This document shows, piece after piece, positions 13,641 to 25,790 of a DNA stretch of 64,000 nt (its first letter is position 1; each line of letters begins with the position of its first letter). The notes beneath the pieces are model-generated. The model worked only from the letters and a program-made list of their open reading frames with translations, ran no database searches and was not told the DNA's origin. The translations under genes were made by a program, and so were the position numbers. The stretch spans positions 11,367,807-11,431,806 of the forward strand of contig NC_085052.1 in NCBI RefSeq assembly GCF_963662255.1, read 5' to 3'. The stretch comes from Cinclus cinclus (Eukaryota > Chordata > Aves > Passeriformes > Cinclidae).

Positions 13641-14181
13641 CCACGTATTTGTCCATCCTGCAGGAGTGGTACACATGAAATCTCTACCCCATTTGCCCCC
13701 TGAGGCACTCATGACTCCCTTTCAGCTGCACCTTTCTGCTGTCAAATGCTACTTCTTTTTCCCCCTGAAGTTTTGTTTTGTATCTCAAAAATGAGACCAA
13801 GTAATTTAGATCCAAAGTGTAACTCCCCCTCCATTCTCAAACACACCCAATCTACCCAGCCATAAATTGGTGAGTTTCTAAACCAGGATGAAGAGGGAGT
13901 TTGATTTTAGTTTCTATCAACTGGCATTATTAGCAAAAAAATGCTAAGAAACCCATATTAAAAATTTTAAAAATTACAACAAAAAACTAAGGAAACCCAC
14001 ACAAATAAACAAACAATAAAATCAAACATATTTCGATTTGAAGTTTTCACTTTAAAAACTTCTTTAAAAGAATATCAAAAACCTAACAAACAAAACAAAA
14101 AAAAAAACCACTCTCTAAACTACCTGCCATTTTCTGGCCACCTCCAGAACAGTGTGTGAGCATCCACCCTGCTGACTTACA

Positions 14182-14195
14182 AGCTGACGTCAGCA
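14182..14195. promoter_or_regulatory. Palindromic CRE / MAF-recognition-like element
   Basis: GCTGACGTCAGC (14183-14194) is a perfect 12-bp palindrome with a consensus CRE core TGACGTCA. The 14-mer AGCTGACGTCAGCA matches the CRE-type MARE in 13 of 14 positions. A second half-site TGCTGAC lies 12 bp upstream (14170-14176). CpG-containing full CREs are rare by chance in this AT-rich intron. Confidence 0.5.
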
Positions 14196-14576
14196 AGGTA
14201 ATTCCTGTAATTAAAACAAAACAACATGACCTTACAAGCAGGCCCTGCATCAGATACCATAATCTCTATTTTTATCCACAGAGCTCACTGCTTTCCCCCA
14301 ACAAGAGCACATAAACACTGCAACCTTCTTTCCACTGACTTTATACCAAGAGAGCATAGCAGAAAAACATCACAGGGAGCAGTATCTTCAAGCGTGACTT
14401 CCTACAGTAAAATAGCAATTTAATAAGGCCAGCATATCTTGTAGCTTCTAAATTGTGCTGAGTTTGCTTTCATAACTATATAGCAAATATTTTGTTTTAA
14501 CCTTTTGATCCCTCTATTTGCATTTTCATTTTAAAAATTCTTTAAACAATTCCCTAAAAATTAGAGAGGTGTGATT

Positions 14577-14622
14577 TTTATTTTGTTGGTTGGTTGTGGT
14601 TGTGTTTGTTTGTCTTTTTTAA
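14577..14622. repeat. GT-rich low-complexity tract
   Basis: TTGGTTGG and TTGTGTTTGTTTG-type repeats ending in a T-run. An A-rich tract with short AAAC units lies about 480-600 bp before it (13965-14110). Confidence 0.75.
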
Positions 14623-14864
14623 ATCATTATGCAAGTCCGTGCTTGGTCCAAGTCAAAACCTGGGAAGACCTGTCAGGGTGGTGATGGGAGTTAGGGATTA
14701 AACCCAAATTATTTTCCTTCTATTAGCCAGCCCAGACACTCTTGAAAACACCTAGGCAAGCAGTCAGTTATTTACAGAGCCCTCTGTACCACATGTTCTT
14801 GATTCCAGAGAGATGCCAGACACAATTCACTGCCAGATACAGCTGTGCTACTGAGCAGTGTGAC

Positions 14865-15000
14865 ATTGGGAATAGATGGACTTTTGGTCTTGTCCAGCAC
14901 ATCTGATCTTATGATCCTGGGCACATGTCCAAACCCCACTAAAGTCAATAGAAATGCAAAGAATTCACTGGCTTTGAGTCAGACCTTATATGACAGTGGA
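14865..15000 (+). mobile_element. Ancient CR1/L3-like 3' end
   Basis: GGGAATAGATGGACTTTTGGTCTTGTCCAGCACATCTGATCTTATGATCC at 14870-14919 resembles the widespread amniote CR1-type 3' end that reads roughly 'gctagatggacc-ttggtctgacccag-tatggc-ttcttatg'. Directly downstream, CCCCACTAAAGTCAATAG resembles the 'ccactgaagtcaatgg' motif common in sauropsid repeats. Heavily diverged and therefore old. Confidence 0.55.
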
Positions 15001-16691
15001 CAAGAACAGCTAGAGATATTTAACTTGTCAAGGAGAAGAGTTAATGGGAACTTGCTCTAATTAATACACCACCTTTACTGCACTGCCTGTTTGTGCTTGA
15101 AGTCATTCATCCTTGAGTGCTAAGGAGCCTTAATTCCCGAGCCAAAACCCAGATTATTTCTCTCAGCTTTCATCAAGGCCCTGTAAAGCACTCCTGCCTC
15201 AGACAGCCAGCAGGACCTGATCTAGAGCAGAACCTCAACCCAAGACCAGTGAAGGACCAGCACAGCAGGGCTAGAGAGGTCACAGCCAACAGTGGAATTT
15301 GGGAAACTGATTCAGAGCTCAGGCAATAAGCAAAGCAGCAGAACATGCCATACCACAAGCCAGGATGGTTTCTACCAAGGCAGTTAAGAAACCTCATTTT
15401 TGTTTGATGTGCTGTTTGGACACTGCTTGGTGGAACTTTGCAAGTGAAGCCCTCATCATCACTCAAAGCTACTTCTAAGGGACTGCATTCCTGGATTGCT
15501 CAACCCCTCCAAGAGACACCTCTACTTCACCAGGCAGCCTGAAGGCTTCTGACACTTGGTTATTTATCACAGTGTTAATGCTTTTCTGGTTGCTGTCTGT
15601 TATGAAACACAGGTAGAAGCACAGAAAGATGGAAGAGGCTTCAAATTCCATCCTGTCCAAGCCTGCCAGCTCCCAGAAAAGGGGAAGGCACATGGGTCTA
15701 ATTTTCATCTTACTGATATTTCATCAGTGTATCAGCACTGACTTTCAAGGTATTACTGCTGTCCTACTCAGCATCACAAAGATGAAAAATATGCCCTTGA
15801 AATAAAACTTGCTGCTCTGACAGGAGCTCCTGCTTCATCAAGCTAAGGTCCTTACCAAGGCAAGATTTTATTGCAACAGCAAGGATTTAAACCAAGCACA
15901 GCAGTTTTATTAAAGAGAGAGAACAAAAGACAAACCAAAGGGTTCCAGTGACAAGTTACTCCAAGCAGAAGTGAAGAATCAAGGACACCATTTCCAGTCT
16001 GGCAAAGACATCACCCACAGTACTTGGTCTGTCTGGCCAAGTCTATGTACTATTTGTCTACCCAGCCAAAAAAAAAAAAAAAAATTCCTCATAAGAGTTG
16101 TTTCTACAACAAGCACAGGGGAGGCTGGCAACCCCAGCTCAAGACTATAGCATGGCACAGTGTTTGAAAGTCTGGTTTGCTAGTTTATTACAAATGGTTC
16201 CCTCCCTCCAAGTTTCATTCAGGCAGGTGTTTGTGACTCCACAAAGCAGTTACCCCCCAGAAGCAGTGAAGATATTTAGCTAAGCAGCAAACTGAGAGCC
16301 CACAGTGGCACAGAAGACTTTGAGAGACACTAGGTGCACCAGGAAGGGATACCAGTCTTCTCCCAGAACAAGCCCAACAGAATTTAGGATATAGTTTAAC
16401 ACTGAGATTTTTACTTTGAATATTCCAAGTTCCAGCTTGGCAATTCTCACCCTCAAGTGTCCAAATCACTGGTAGGCAATTAACATCACTCTTTTTATTG
16501 CTAAAGCACAGGCTAGTGGTCTTGAACATCCAAACTTCTCATCAGCGCAAGAAAGAAAGAAAGATATTTGCCCATAGTATGGCAATACCTGAGTCTTCCT
16601 CCCTTAAATCACAGACTTAGTCATGTTCTCCACAATCAGATAACTCATTTTCACTGTCCCAAGTTCAGGACAATAGAAAAAAATACAAGAC

Positions 16692-16718
<27 letters not shown>
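16692..16718. repeat. A27 homopolymer
   Basis: Twenty-seven consecutive A on the plus strand, the longest homopolymer seen. There is no recognisable retrocopy upstream. Confidence 0.9.
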
Positions 16719-16723
<5 letters not shown>

Positions 16724-17941
16724 TAAAAAGAAAAGTCAAGGGCACATCTAAAGAAGATACATAAAGGCACTTAAAGACCCACACTGGCAAAACTAAGGCT
16801 GCATACAGAAATATTCACATTACGGTCCTGCCCACATTAGCAGAAATCAAGCTCTACTGAAGCAACACCAGCAAAAAATCACCATAAAACAGAGTGGATT
16901 TTAGAACACTAACATCGCTGAACAGTACCCCTTGAAACACTAATAAGCATTTACTGACATCCTTCCTCTCCCTTCCCTTAATGGCAGGACAGACCATTCA
17001 GTCAGTGGTCTAAAGCTTTAGCTTGCACGACAGCAATTTATGCACCCTGGCAGGTGAGAATGATCCATTCAGCCTGAACAAGGAGCAGGCTCCTGACAGC
17101 CTTTCTCTGCCCAGTTCTTGTCTGAGACAACTCCAAGTATCATTCAGCTATGGCATGTCTAACCAAAACTGATCGTGCCCCAGTCTCCTGGGAGTCAGAT
17201 CCCCTGACTTCGAGTAATCACTTTCCTCCCTTCTCCCTCAGCAGGACTTAGGCACAAAGCAGTACATCATCAAAACACTATTTAAGTTCCCAGTGGCTGG
17301 GCATGCCTTGCTCAGGGGACTGGTTTTTTTTTCCCTTCTGGTGCTAATTCCAGCTATTAGGCTCATTCTGTTATTCTGTGCCCTGGGCAGGAGCTACCAT
17401 AGCAGAAGAATGCCCAAGGAAAATGCATTAGGACAAGTTGGTCACAAGTGTGCCTCTGGAGGCAGAGAATTTAAATAAAGAATGAACCTGAAAAAGATAC
17501 CAGATTCCTCGTAGCCGGCACTGTTAAGAAAAATTCACCATGGGGAACTATCACAGGAGCAAAACCCCATTCAGGAGGGAGAAAGCAAGCACAAAACTGA
17601 GCAGTGTGCCACCCCAGGGACTGGCAGAGGCTGGTGTCAAAAAGTCAGAAACAACAGAGAAGGCCACATCTGCTCCATCACAACTGATCATCTATGGTCT
17701 CTAGGAATTAGCTGGCAGGGAATGCCCATGCTGCCTCCTCTTCAGGGAATTCAAATTCCATATATGCATGCAAAAGCAAGAGGCAAGGTTCTGCCTTCTG
17801 TATGGTGTATATATATCATCCTCTAAAGACACAAAATTTGTCAAGGTGCTTTACACACAGCTGGGTGGGGAGAAAGCCTCCCCGGATCCAAATGTTTATC
17901 ATTAAACACAGTTTTCTACTTCTCTCTTAAAACCCTACAAC

Positions 17942-17970
17942 TTTTTTTTTTTTTTTTAAAAAAAAAAAAA
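17942..17970. repeat. T16-A13 homopolymer junction
   Basis: Sixteen T directly followed by thirteen A, forming a perfect dA:dT palindrome of 26 bp. Confidence 0.9.
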
Positions 17971-19650
17971 GCTCAAGACAGAAAAGGTTGAAAGGACAGA
18001 CCCCAACTAATTGCCAGCTCTTTTCCACCTTGCTACTATTCCCTCCCATCTCCTGATCAGTGAGATCTCCAGATGAGAGTAGAGCAGAACTGAATCTAGG
18101 GAGGACAAGTGCTTTAAGAGAGCTCCAAATTCAGCACACCAACAATCATGTCCAGCCTAAGGAACCTGGTGTGTAACTAAACTGCCAATTCTAACTGACT
18201 GGCACAGAAAAACCTTAAACCTGATTCATACCAAAGGCTGTCCAAGTCACTGCCACTGCACAAAGGCCACAGCAAAGGAAAGAGGAAGGGACCTGCAGTA
18301 CCATGTAATAGAATAGCATCAGAGCCCACAAGTTACAGGGGGGATGTAGAGAGGGAACAGAGGAAAAGCAGGAAAAATCAGATTGTGGCCCCAAATCATC
18401 CCTGGCTACACAGTACTTAGGTTTTTCTAATTATATACATAGTTCTATAGCTATCAGGTCACATATCCTTACACACATATAAACAGAGGCATAGCATTCC
18501 CTACATTTCAAAAACATTTTTTTAAACCACATAGTGATTAAAATGGGATTTTAAAAGATGTAAAATAGCCCAGGAAGCTCCACTCTGTGCCTTCCCATTC
18601 TACTCTGAGGTGTTCCCATGCAGCTGATTTTGACAAACACAGGTGACAGCAAGCTTTGTTTTGTTAAACCTGTTAGGTACCAAGGGCAATAAATGTTACA
18701 GTCAACCCCCTTAAGTAAGAAAGCAAAGCATTAGACCACATGTTTCCCCATGAGCTGTGGAACAGAACACTTTCACACACATATTGACTCACTCCTGTGT
18801 CCTGACAGTTCCATGGATCATCTCTCCCCTCTCACCCTTGTCTCCTCCAAGATGAGCACATGAGGAGAACTCTGGCTCATTCCAGCCTCAGTCTGAGAAC
18901 AGCATCCACTAGTCAGTGATTTTCATGACTTTTAAACTTTGTCTTTGGGAAAGAAAATAAGAATCTCCTCTTCTACAGAAGATGCAGTCTTAGACCTGTC
19001 TATTTCCCCTTTCTGTGAGTTGTTTCTCCATTTCCCCAAATCGGTTTATTGCCTGTTTCCTGGAGCACTACAGGAAGCACAAATAAATATTTTTTTTTAA
19101 AAGCCACAGAAAGCTGAGAGCCATAAGAACAAGACCTCAGTGCAACTAAGGAAGGAATGCTTTGTTACTTGCAGTATGTGAGGTGGAACAAGTATTGCAG
19201 ATAATCTGAAATTAATTAAAGCGAAAGGCAGGTAGCATTGAGCCTGCCACAAAGGGGTGCTGTATAAGCAAACTGACAATGCCACACTACCAGCAGTACT
19301 GCCTTTTGATTAAAGGAATGGAGTTTCCAGGCAGGGTAGCAAAAAACAATATGAACACTTAATTAAGAAAATTAAGGACTCCTCAGCACTGATGCTGTAG
19401 CTGTGGTTTAGGTGTGTGGAAAAAGAAACCGTTTCTGCTTTGGATCAACAGACCATGCTATGTGTGGGCTAGCACTGGAGGGATAACTTTGGGATCTTTG
19501 GACCAATTTGAACTGAATTCAACAGGGTTTATAAAAGGTGACAGAGGTGCAGAACTCCTCTAAGTCGAACTGAGTGAAAAAGCAAGCCACAAAATAATAT
19601 CTGGCCTGAACCATAATAGTGTCCACTTTCACAGCTGGCAGGGCTCCAGC

Positions 19651-19668
19651 TGATTGATGCATCAATCA
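19651..19668. promoter_or_regulatory. 18-bp perfect palindrome TGATTGATGCATCAATCA
   Basis: Perfect dyad in which each half contains TGATTGAT, the consensus bound by PBX and PBX-HOX/MEIS complexes. It lies in intron 1 about 8.8 kb from the exon 1 donor. Function is inferred from the motif only. Confidence 0.4.
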
Positions 19669-19750
19669 CAGTGAGCTCTTCAGCACACATGCAATGCCAG
19701 ACAAGTACACCTTGTGCCACTCTTCACCCCTCCAAATAGGCAGCAGAATG

Positions 19751-19793
19751 AGGGATCATGACCATGAGGGATCATGATCATGAGAGATGATAG
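19751..19793. repeat. Short tandem repeat, 16-bp unit
   Basis: AGGGATCATGACCATG and AGGGATCATGATCATG are adjacent with one mismatch, followed by a partial third unit AGAGATGATAG. Confidence 0.85.
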
Positions 19794-21235
19794 CAAACAG
19801 AGAGAGAAGAGTCCTGGAAGGGCACACGTTTAAGTGATTGCAAACTTCTGTTGCTTAATAAAATGAGCAGGCATGTTGCTCATTTCCTGGTCCTTCAGAG
19901 AGCAGACAGCTCTCACAGACCAGATAAAGTGTTCAGCATGGCTACTGGGGCAGGGCCTCAAAAACACTCAGCAGAAATCATAATCTGATGGGATGCCCTG
20001 GCCACATCTTTTTCTGCTGTATTCCATATCCCACACTTTTCTGAAAGCCCTTCTGTTAAAGGCTCAGCTACCCATGAAGTCTGACCATAGACAGCTGAAC
20101 AATCTCTATTATATCTCTGTGACACCTGATATGGACACTGTGACTGGATGGGGCTTTGTCCTGGTGTTGCTCCAATAGTTGCCAAAGTACACCTGAACAA
20201 AGATTCTTTCTTCTGAAATACCAGTTCTCTCAAGTAGCATGGCTATCACACTGGTTTGCAATCTCACTGTCTCACAGGCAAACCTCTATTCAGGCCAGGT
20301 GCAAATGTGTTTTTCAGAGCCCAGCAGGCAGGTCTGCATGTCTGCCTATCCCACCACACAGCAAGCATGAGCTGACAGTGCTTCTTCACATGCAGGCTCC
20401 CCAGTCTTGTATCTTGCACTGGGGCTTTTGGCCAAACAGAAGCAAAAACCCTGCCCCCACTGCAAACACAAAGTTTATGCAAGTTCAGAGAGCTGGTCTA
20501 TCTGTCCAGAAGTGCCAGGCCCCGGCCCCAGACACCCATCTGCATTCCCATCCATGTTCCCACTGTAGAGTCAAGTACTAACAACAATTTGCTGGCTGGG
20601 AATAAAACCTGAAAGACACTGTGGGTGACAGAACAAGGACATTACCCCTCACACACTCATCCAGCCCTCCACCTGGCAGAAGACTGCCTTGAGGAAACCC
20701 AACCAGGCCCCACCAAGAGGGCAGAAGGAAAATTCATTTGCCCTGTCTCACTCAGGAGTACTTCACCTGCACCTGGTGCTGGGCAAAGACTTTCCCCTTT
20801 GGCTGTGAAGTGGAACACAAAGGGGAAGGCCACCTTAATGACCCCAGAATCTTACAAGACCCTTGGACTTTGCATGCTTCTACATTATCCCATGTAAGAT
20901 TGCACAAACAGTCACACAAACCTACATGTGCTATCATCCTAGATTATTCCAAACAATCCACATACTTCACAGTCAGTTCCCACTCCCCTGATCAGACAGA
21001 TATGATTCCTCTCCTGTCTGCATTCTTCCAATGAAACCCCAAATTCATGGCTCCCACAGTTTCATCGTGCTGCATCTTATCCAGCTCAAAAGGAACTGTA
21101 ATTTGAAATGCAGTTTAATTTCATCAAGCCATTTGGAATGGCTTGATCTGCAAAGCCAAGCAGGTAAAGCGATTGGAACAGCAGACAACAATGGTCCTAA
21201 AACCATGCTGGAGGTTTTACAGGGCTCAGGCTGGA

Positions 21236-21735
21236 GCCGACGGAGCAGATTAGAGACCCCGGCAGAGGGAATCCCATCTGCAGAAAAAAACCCGGCAGCG
21301 ATTAGAGACAGTACAAAGGGAGACTGCATCAGCTGCAGGGGAGGGCAGAGCGCTTCACCACGACCGAGTGTCTGGTAGGACTCTTCTGGCTCTGTCACGG
21401 GGAACCCCCGGCAGCGGGAGTCTCCCAGAGCAAGGACTCCGAGCGGGTTCCCACATCAATATTTCAGCAGCCTCTGCCTTGCCAGCACGCAGTCCCGGGC
21501 TCCAGCAGCATTCCCTGCCTTTCTCAGATGCCCACGCTCCCTCTAGCGCCCGGCACCGCGCCTTTCCCCGCCTGCGCCCGGGGACCACATCGCTCTGCAG
21601 CTCCTCCGAGCCCAGGATGATGCTGTTCGGGGCACGCAGGCCCTGTCGTGCTCTGCAGAGCTGCCGGGACGGCGACTGTGTCGCATGTTGGAATGCGAAG
21701 GGGAAGCAACACCGTGACAGTCTCGTTGTAAGGGC
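21236..21735. promoter_or_regulatory. Isolated CpG island inside SORCS3 intron 1
   Basis: I count roughly 34 CpG dinucleotides in about 500 bp, against almost none in the kilobases on either side. GC content is clearly raised. It lies about 7 kb downstream of the exon 1 splice donor. No known protein is encoded; a plus-strand frame from 21368 to 21784 is open but has no recognisable motif. A donor-like GTAAGG occurs on the plus strand at 21728. It could be an alternative or antisense promoter, or a regulatory island. Confidence 0.7.
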
Positions 21736-21954
21736 TTTGGCACTCGTTTCAGTGGGAGAGCCATCAGGTCTCCTTCGGCACTGAGAGGGAGGAACAAAAG
21801 AGAGATTTGATCACTCAGCATCGGTCTTTTCTTATTTTTATTGCATGCTGCGACTCCGTTGGTTATGAAGGCTGGAAATTGACCCTAAAGTTTCCATGGC
21901 AGATGATTTATCAAATATGTTTACACTCACGCAGCCACGTTCTACAAATATGCA

Positions 21955-22055
21955 GCAAATTTTCTTCACTTCCCTCAGTCTCATAACAACACCCCGTAAA
22001 GGCAGGAAAGGAAATACTTCCATGCTCTCCTTCTTATGTAGAGGAAATATTAACA
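21955..22055 (+). mobile_element. Possible MIR-like remnant
   Basis: CAGTCTCATAACAACACCCCGTAAAGGCAGG followed by a segment ending TTATGTAGAGGAAAT resembles the MIR stretch 'ctcacaacaaccctgtgaggtaggta... ttacagatgaggaaact'. Weak, because the middle is diverged. Confidence 0.4.
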
Positions 22056-24339
22056 ACAATGATGCAATTCTCTCTGACCATTAGGAAAATTTAGGATTTG
22101 GAAATTTGTTGCCTGGGATTCCTACAGAGAGTTTAGGCAAACCGGGAAGCTTGTATGCAGATGTGTGACTGCAGCAAAGTATATTCCAGCTAAGGGATAT
22201 TTCAGCATAAAATTCCTGTTAGGCTCCACCAACTATGTCACCAGAGCAGTCTCCAACAGGGCTTACAGAGTGGGTCAAACTTCCAGAGTAGCAAACTCTC
22301 AGAACCAAACAAGAGACAGTGAAAGGCTCTGCACAAGAGAGAAAAAAACTCATCTGCCCACAGTCCTCTGGCTGTAATTCAGAAAACATAAAGGACACAC
22401 AGGTCGCCTTGCTGTACTGCTCCATGTTTCCTCACCTCTGTATTCATTCCTCAATCTTACTTTCTGCTGCTGTAGGATCCTGCAGGTTGAATTCTCCACT
22501 ACAGTAAAATAGCCTAGATCAATCCTACATCAATTTAAACTGAGGATCCAAACAAATACTTTGCTGCTTTGGGGGATTTCTGCAATTATAGCATTCAATG
22601 TTTCACAAGGAACATGTCACTTAATTTACTGTCTTGACTGAGGCAGGTTGGATGCAACACCTTCAAACATAGATTCTCAACGGAAGATAAACTTGGCCAG
22701 AGCCCAGCCAAACCCAAGCATTAACTCCATAAATGACAGGTCCCTTGCAATGTCCTCGAAGCAGCCCCAGCCATGAGCTCAGGCCTGGCCCTCAATTCTG
22801 GTATGAATGTGGAATTGTGTGAGAGTGCTGACTAAACATGTACTACTCTCTGTTCTACCTACAGACATCCAGGGAGCTCAAGGAGCATGATACTACAGTA
22901 TGACTTGAGTAAATTCTTGACTGTTTGCAAGACTGGTCTCCAGTATTCTTTAGCGCAAGTAACACTAAAGATCTTTGCCCTTAGCCCGTGCTTTTCCCAT
23001 TAGACAACACTGTTCTCCTATGTTTTCTAAAATCTCTACCACAAATGCAGCTGTAAATTTGGAAACTCTCAGAAAGTTTCATCTTCCTACAGCCTTGTCT
23101 TCAAGAAAAAATTGTTTCATCTCACCTCCCTCTTGAGAAAAATCTCTCCTGCCTAACATAAATTATCTGCTCAAACCCCTCTTCAAAAGACTTCATCATC
23201 TAATTGGATGAATGTTTTCCATTATGAAAAAAAAAAAAATAAAGAATCCCGTAGCTGTTCCAATTTTCATTTAATCCACCCTGAAAGCTTAGCCACAAGT
23301 CCTAGGGCATCATCCCTGATCATGGCAGAGTCTGAGTACTGAGGTCTGAAGAGAAACTGCTGACACCTCAGACAGGAGCAGTTCTGTTACTGAGCTTGGA
23401 ACTACAAAAACAGTTTGCTGTGCCAGGCAGGGAAATTGCCCAGGGAACAGACCAGTTTCCTGGGATCCACAAACAATACCCAGGTCCAAACATCAAACTG
23501 ACTTTGCAATGAAACCAGTCTGGAGAGAAACAGCACAAAAAGTATTTTCCAGACGCCTTCTCCCTGATCTACTAACTCAACACAACCACAAAAGTAGTTG
23601 CCATGCTCATTTTTATTTCCAATCTTCTATTTAAACATTAATTTAAAATGGATTGGCAAAGTCCTAGAGAAGGACTTTAGTAGCAAGCTTCATTAATAAT
23701 GGTAAAGTAGAAATGCATGAAGACATTTTGCCAGAGTTGGCCTACCTTCAATGCCAACGAGGCCATACTCAAAAGCCATGTGAGAACAAAACAGTCTAGA
23801 ACAGAAATTAAAATACCTACCAAAGGCAGTACAATTAATGTGGTTGCTCTGTCACCTTTTCCATTCTAGGAGTAAGCATTTTAAACTGTAATCCAGCTGG
23901 ACTTTTGGAGCAGTTACCCATGGCTGACAACTATGACAACAAAATAGCAGGCAGCTTTGCCTGCCTAAAGATTCCCCTTCCTCCCTTTCCAAGCACAACA
24001 GTCTATCTGGAACTGCAAATATCGCCCATCACACACTGCATTGCAAGGCATCTTAATGAAAAACTACCTGGCACAGAGTGATCCCACTGGCCTCCCCAGC
24101 TTGTAATGCTCCATGGGAGTGAGTAATGTCTCAGCATCCAACCACCAGTACATTAGCAGATCACACCAGAACACTGCCAAAAAGCATTCAGAGGAATCAT
24201 TCCCGGAAGACACAGGCTTCACTGTGAGAACCTGCACAACCTGCTTGTCACTGCCAGCCCCCAGAGCTTGCACAGGGCAAACTAAAAGGATCGGTGGTAG
24301 TAGGAGGTAAAGAAAACTCATTCAGAGCAGAGTGGTTCC
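22056..24339. other. Intron 1 sequence, nothing recognised
   Basis: AT-rich, with an A-run near 23227. No coding or repeat signature I can support. Confidence 0.55.
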
Positions 24340-24500
24340 TATTAGATCATCATCCTTACATGAGTCTTGAAAATCTCCAAAGACTTTTAGGTACCTTGCT
24401 GCAGCACTTCCTTTGAGAAGAAACTTTTCCTAATGTCCAATATGGCATATGTTGGGGATTTTAACATATATTAATCCTTCTTCAACCAAAAAGATAAGCT
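24340..24500 (-). mobile_element. Probable degenerate CR1 3'-region fragment
   Basis: The plus strand reads GAGAAGAAACTTTTCCTAATGTCCAA, close to the motif shared by many bird CR1 3' regions in reverse orientation. It is preceded by TGAAAATCTCCAAAG, resembling the upstream segment. The rest is heavily diverged, so boundaries and orientation are tentative. Confidence 0.45.
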
Positions 24501-24881
24501 GCATCTTCTCTCTAACTCTACTTCCAATGTCTGTAAGCGACCTGCAGCATTATTATCTTGTCCCAAATGCACCTCATATTCCAAATCTTGGAGTGAATCT
24601 TGAAACCACATTAACTCTAGAAATGACAGCCACAGACTGACTGGACAAAACAGTGCAGCATGGCTGCCAAGACAAAACCAGGCCCCAGTCCAGTGTCTCA
24701 CCAGCTCTCATCCTGCCTTCCCCAGTTTTCTGGGCCAGGATCATGCTGTAAGCATCAATGCAATTGCATGGTTTGCACAAGCAGCAGCTGTGTCATAGAA
24801 GCACACCAGACTTCCACTGGTTTATCTTCTGTGCTCTTCTACTACAGTGAGATTAAAAAAAAAAAAAAATGCACTGCTGAC

Positions 24882-24904
24882 ATTTTTCATACAGTATGAA
24901 AAAT
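24882..24904. repeat. Inverted repeat, 11-bp perfect arms, 1-nt centre
   Basis: ATTTTTCATAC, A, GTATGAAAAAT. It follows an A-run about 15 bp upstream. No gene nearby. Confidence 0.9.
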
Positions 24905-24987
24905 CCAGTCCCTAGGATCATATAGGAACTTGGCCTGGCTGCAGCAACCTGCAATGTACAGATGCCTTAACAAATGCCCTCTCCTGC

Positions 24988-25029
24988 TACCTTTTTTTTT
25001 TACCTCCTCTACCTCCTCTACCTTTTTTT
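24988..25029. repeat. Pyrimidine tract with TACCTCCTC tandem units
   Basis: Two copies of TACCTCCTC (25001-25018), flanked on each side by TACC followed by a T-run. Low-complexity. Confidence 0.8.
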
Positions 25030-25609
25030 GTAGGTCCTTATCCTAGAAATCAGGGAGAGGAAGGAGGAAAAGATCATATGAGGAATCAAATCATCTTCAC
25101 AAGAAGACTGGAGAGAGCATCTGATGAGCAGAACAAGGAAAAATTTCACGCACTAACATAAACATCTTAGAGAGGGTAAACAAGTGTAGAGGGTACAACA
25201 GCTCACTGAATGGCACATTTGTACACAGCATATGTGTTCAGAGAGGAATGGTTTTGGGAAAAAAAAATGGCTTGCATTTCTTTTGGGAATAATAGCATTT
25301 TTCACCTAAAAATTCTCCTATCTTTAGAAAAGCCTTGGCAAGAAAACATTTTATCTGATCTCTCCAAGGTCCCTGAAGAGCTTCATGACCTTGCTCAATA
25401 AATGCTTCTATTAGGGCAGATTGGTACTTGAAGCCCAAATAGAAGCCTGCTTTTTCCAATATCAGACCCGCTGAATTAAGCCAAGTTCCCTTCGTAAGAG
25501 CACAGAGAACACAATCCTCATTTCTACACAGAGTAGTATTTTTGTATTTTCCTAACAATTTTCACTTCAAGATTCCCAGGCATTGTACAAAGCAGAAATG
25601 AATTCTGCT

Positions 25610-25790
25610 CCATACCACCACTTTGTGGTAGCTAAGTAGTACTATCTTTATTTAACATGGAAGAGGAGATCCAGAGAGGTTAATTGTCTTTCCTAAGGTC
25701 ACTGAAAAAGCCTCTGGGCAGGACAAAGCAGAGAACCCAAATCCCCTGATCTCACCAGCCTTTTGCCTCTATCATAATCCTGACCTCACT
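25610..25790 (+). mobile_element. MIR-like SINE remnant
   Basis: Reads AGTACTATCTTTATTTAACATGG, AGATCCAGAGAGGTTAATTGTC, CCTAAGGTCACTG, GCAGAGAACCCAAATCC and CTCTATCATAATCCTGACC. These pieces follow, in order, the MIR 3' half from the 'tactattattatcc' segment to the terminal part. One of the clearest MIR copies in the window. Confidence 0.7.

Larger units (their letters stand above)
15001..21235. other. Intron 1 sequence, no gene
   Basis: Unique sequence with A-runs at 16070, 16692 and 17958, the palindrome at 19651 and the short tandem repeat at 19751. Open frames at 19958-20937 are short, overlap on both strands and have no family resemblance. Confidence 0.6.

Noticed and set aside
16692..16718. 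A27 as the tail of a processed retrocopy
   Set aside because: No reading frame or gene-like sequence precedes it and no target duplication is visible.
21368..21784. 138-codon plus-strand frame in the intronic CpG island as a new gene
   Set aside because: Composition explains the open frame, no motif is seen, and the likely start is not ATG. I kept the island as regulatory instead.
24988..25029. Pyrimidine tract as a splice acceptor for an extra SORCS3 exon
   Set aside because: It is on the plus strand, opposite to SORCS3, and no exon-like segment follows.
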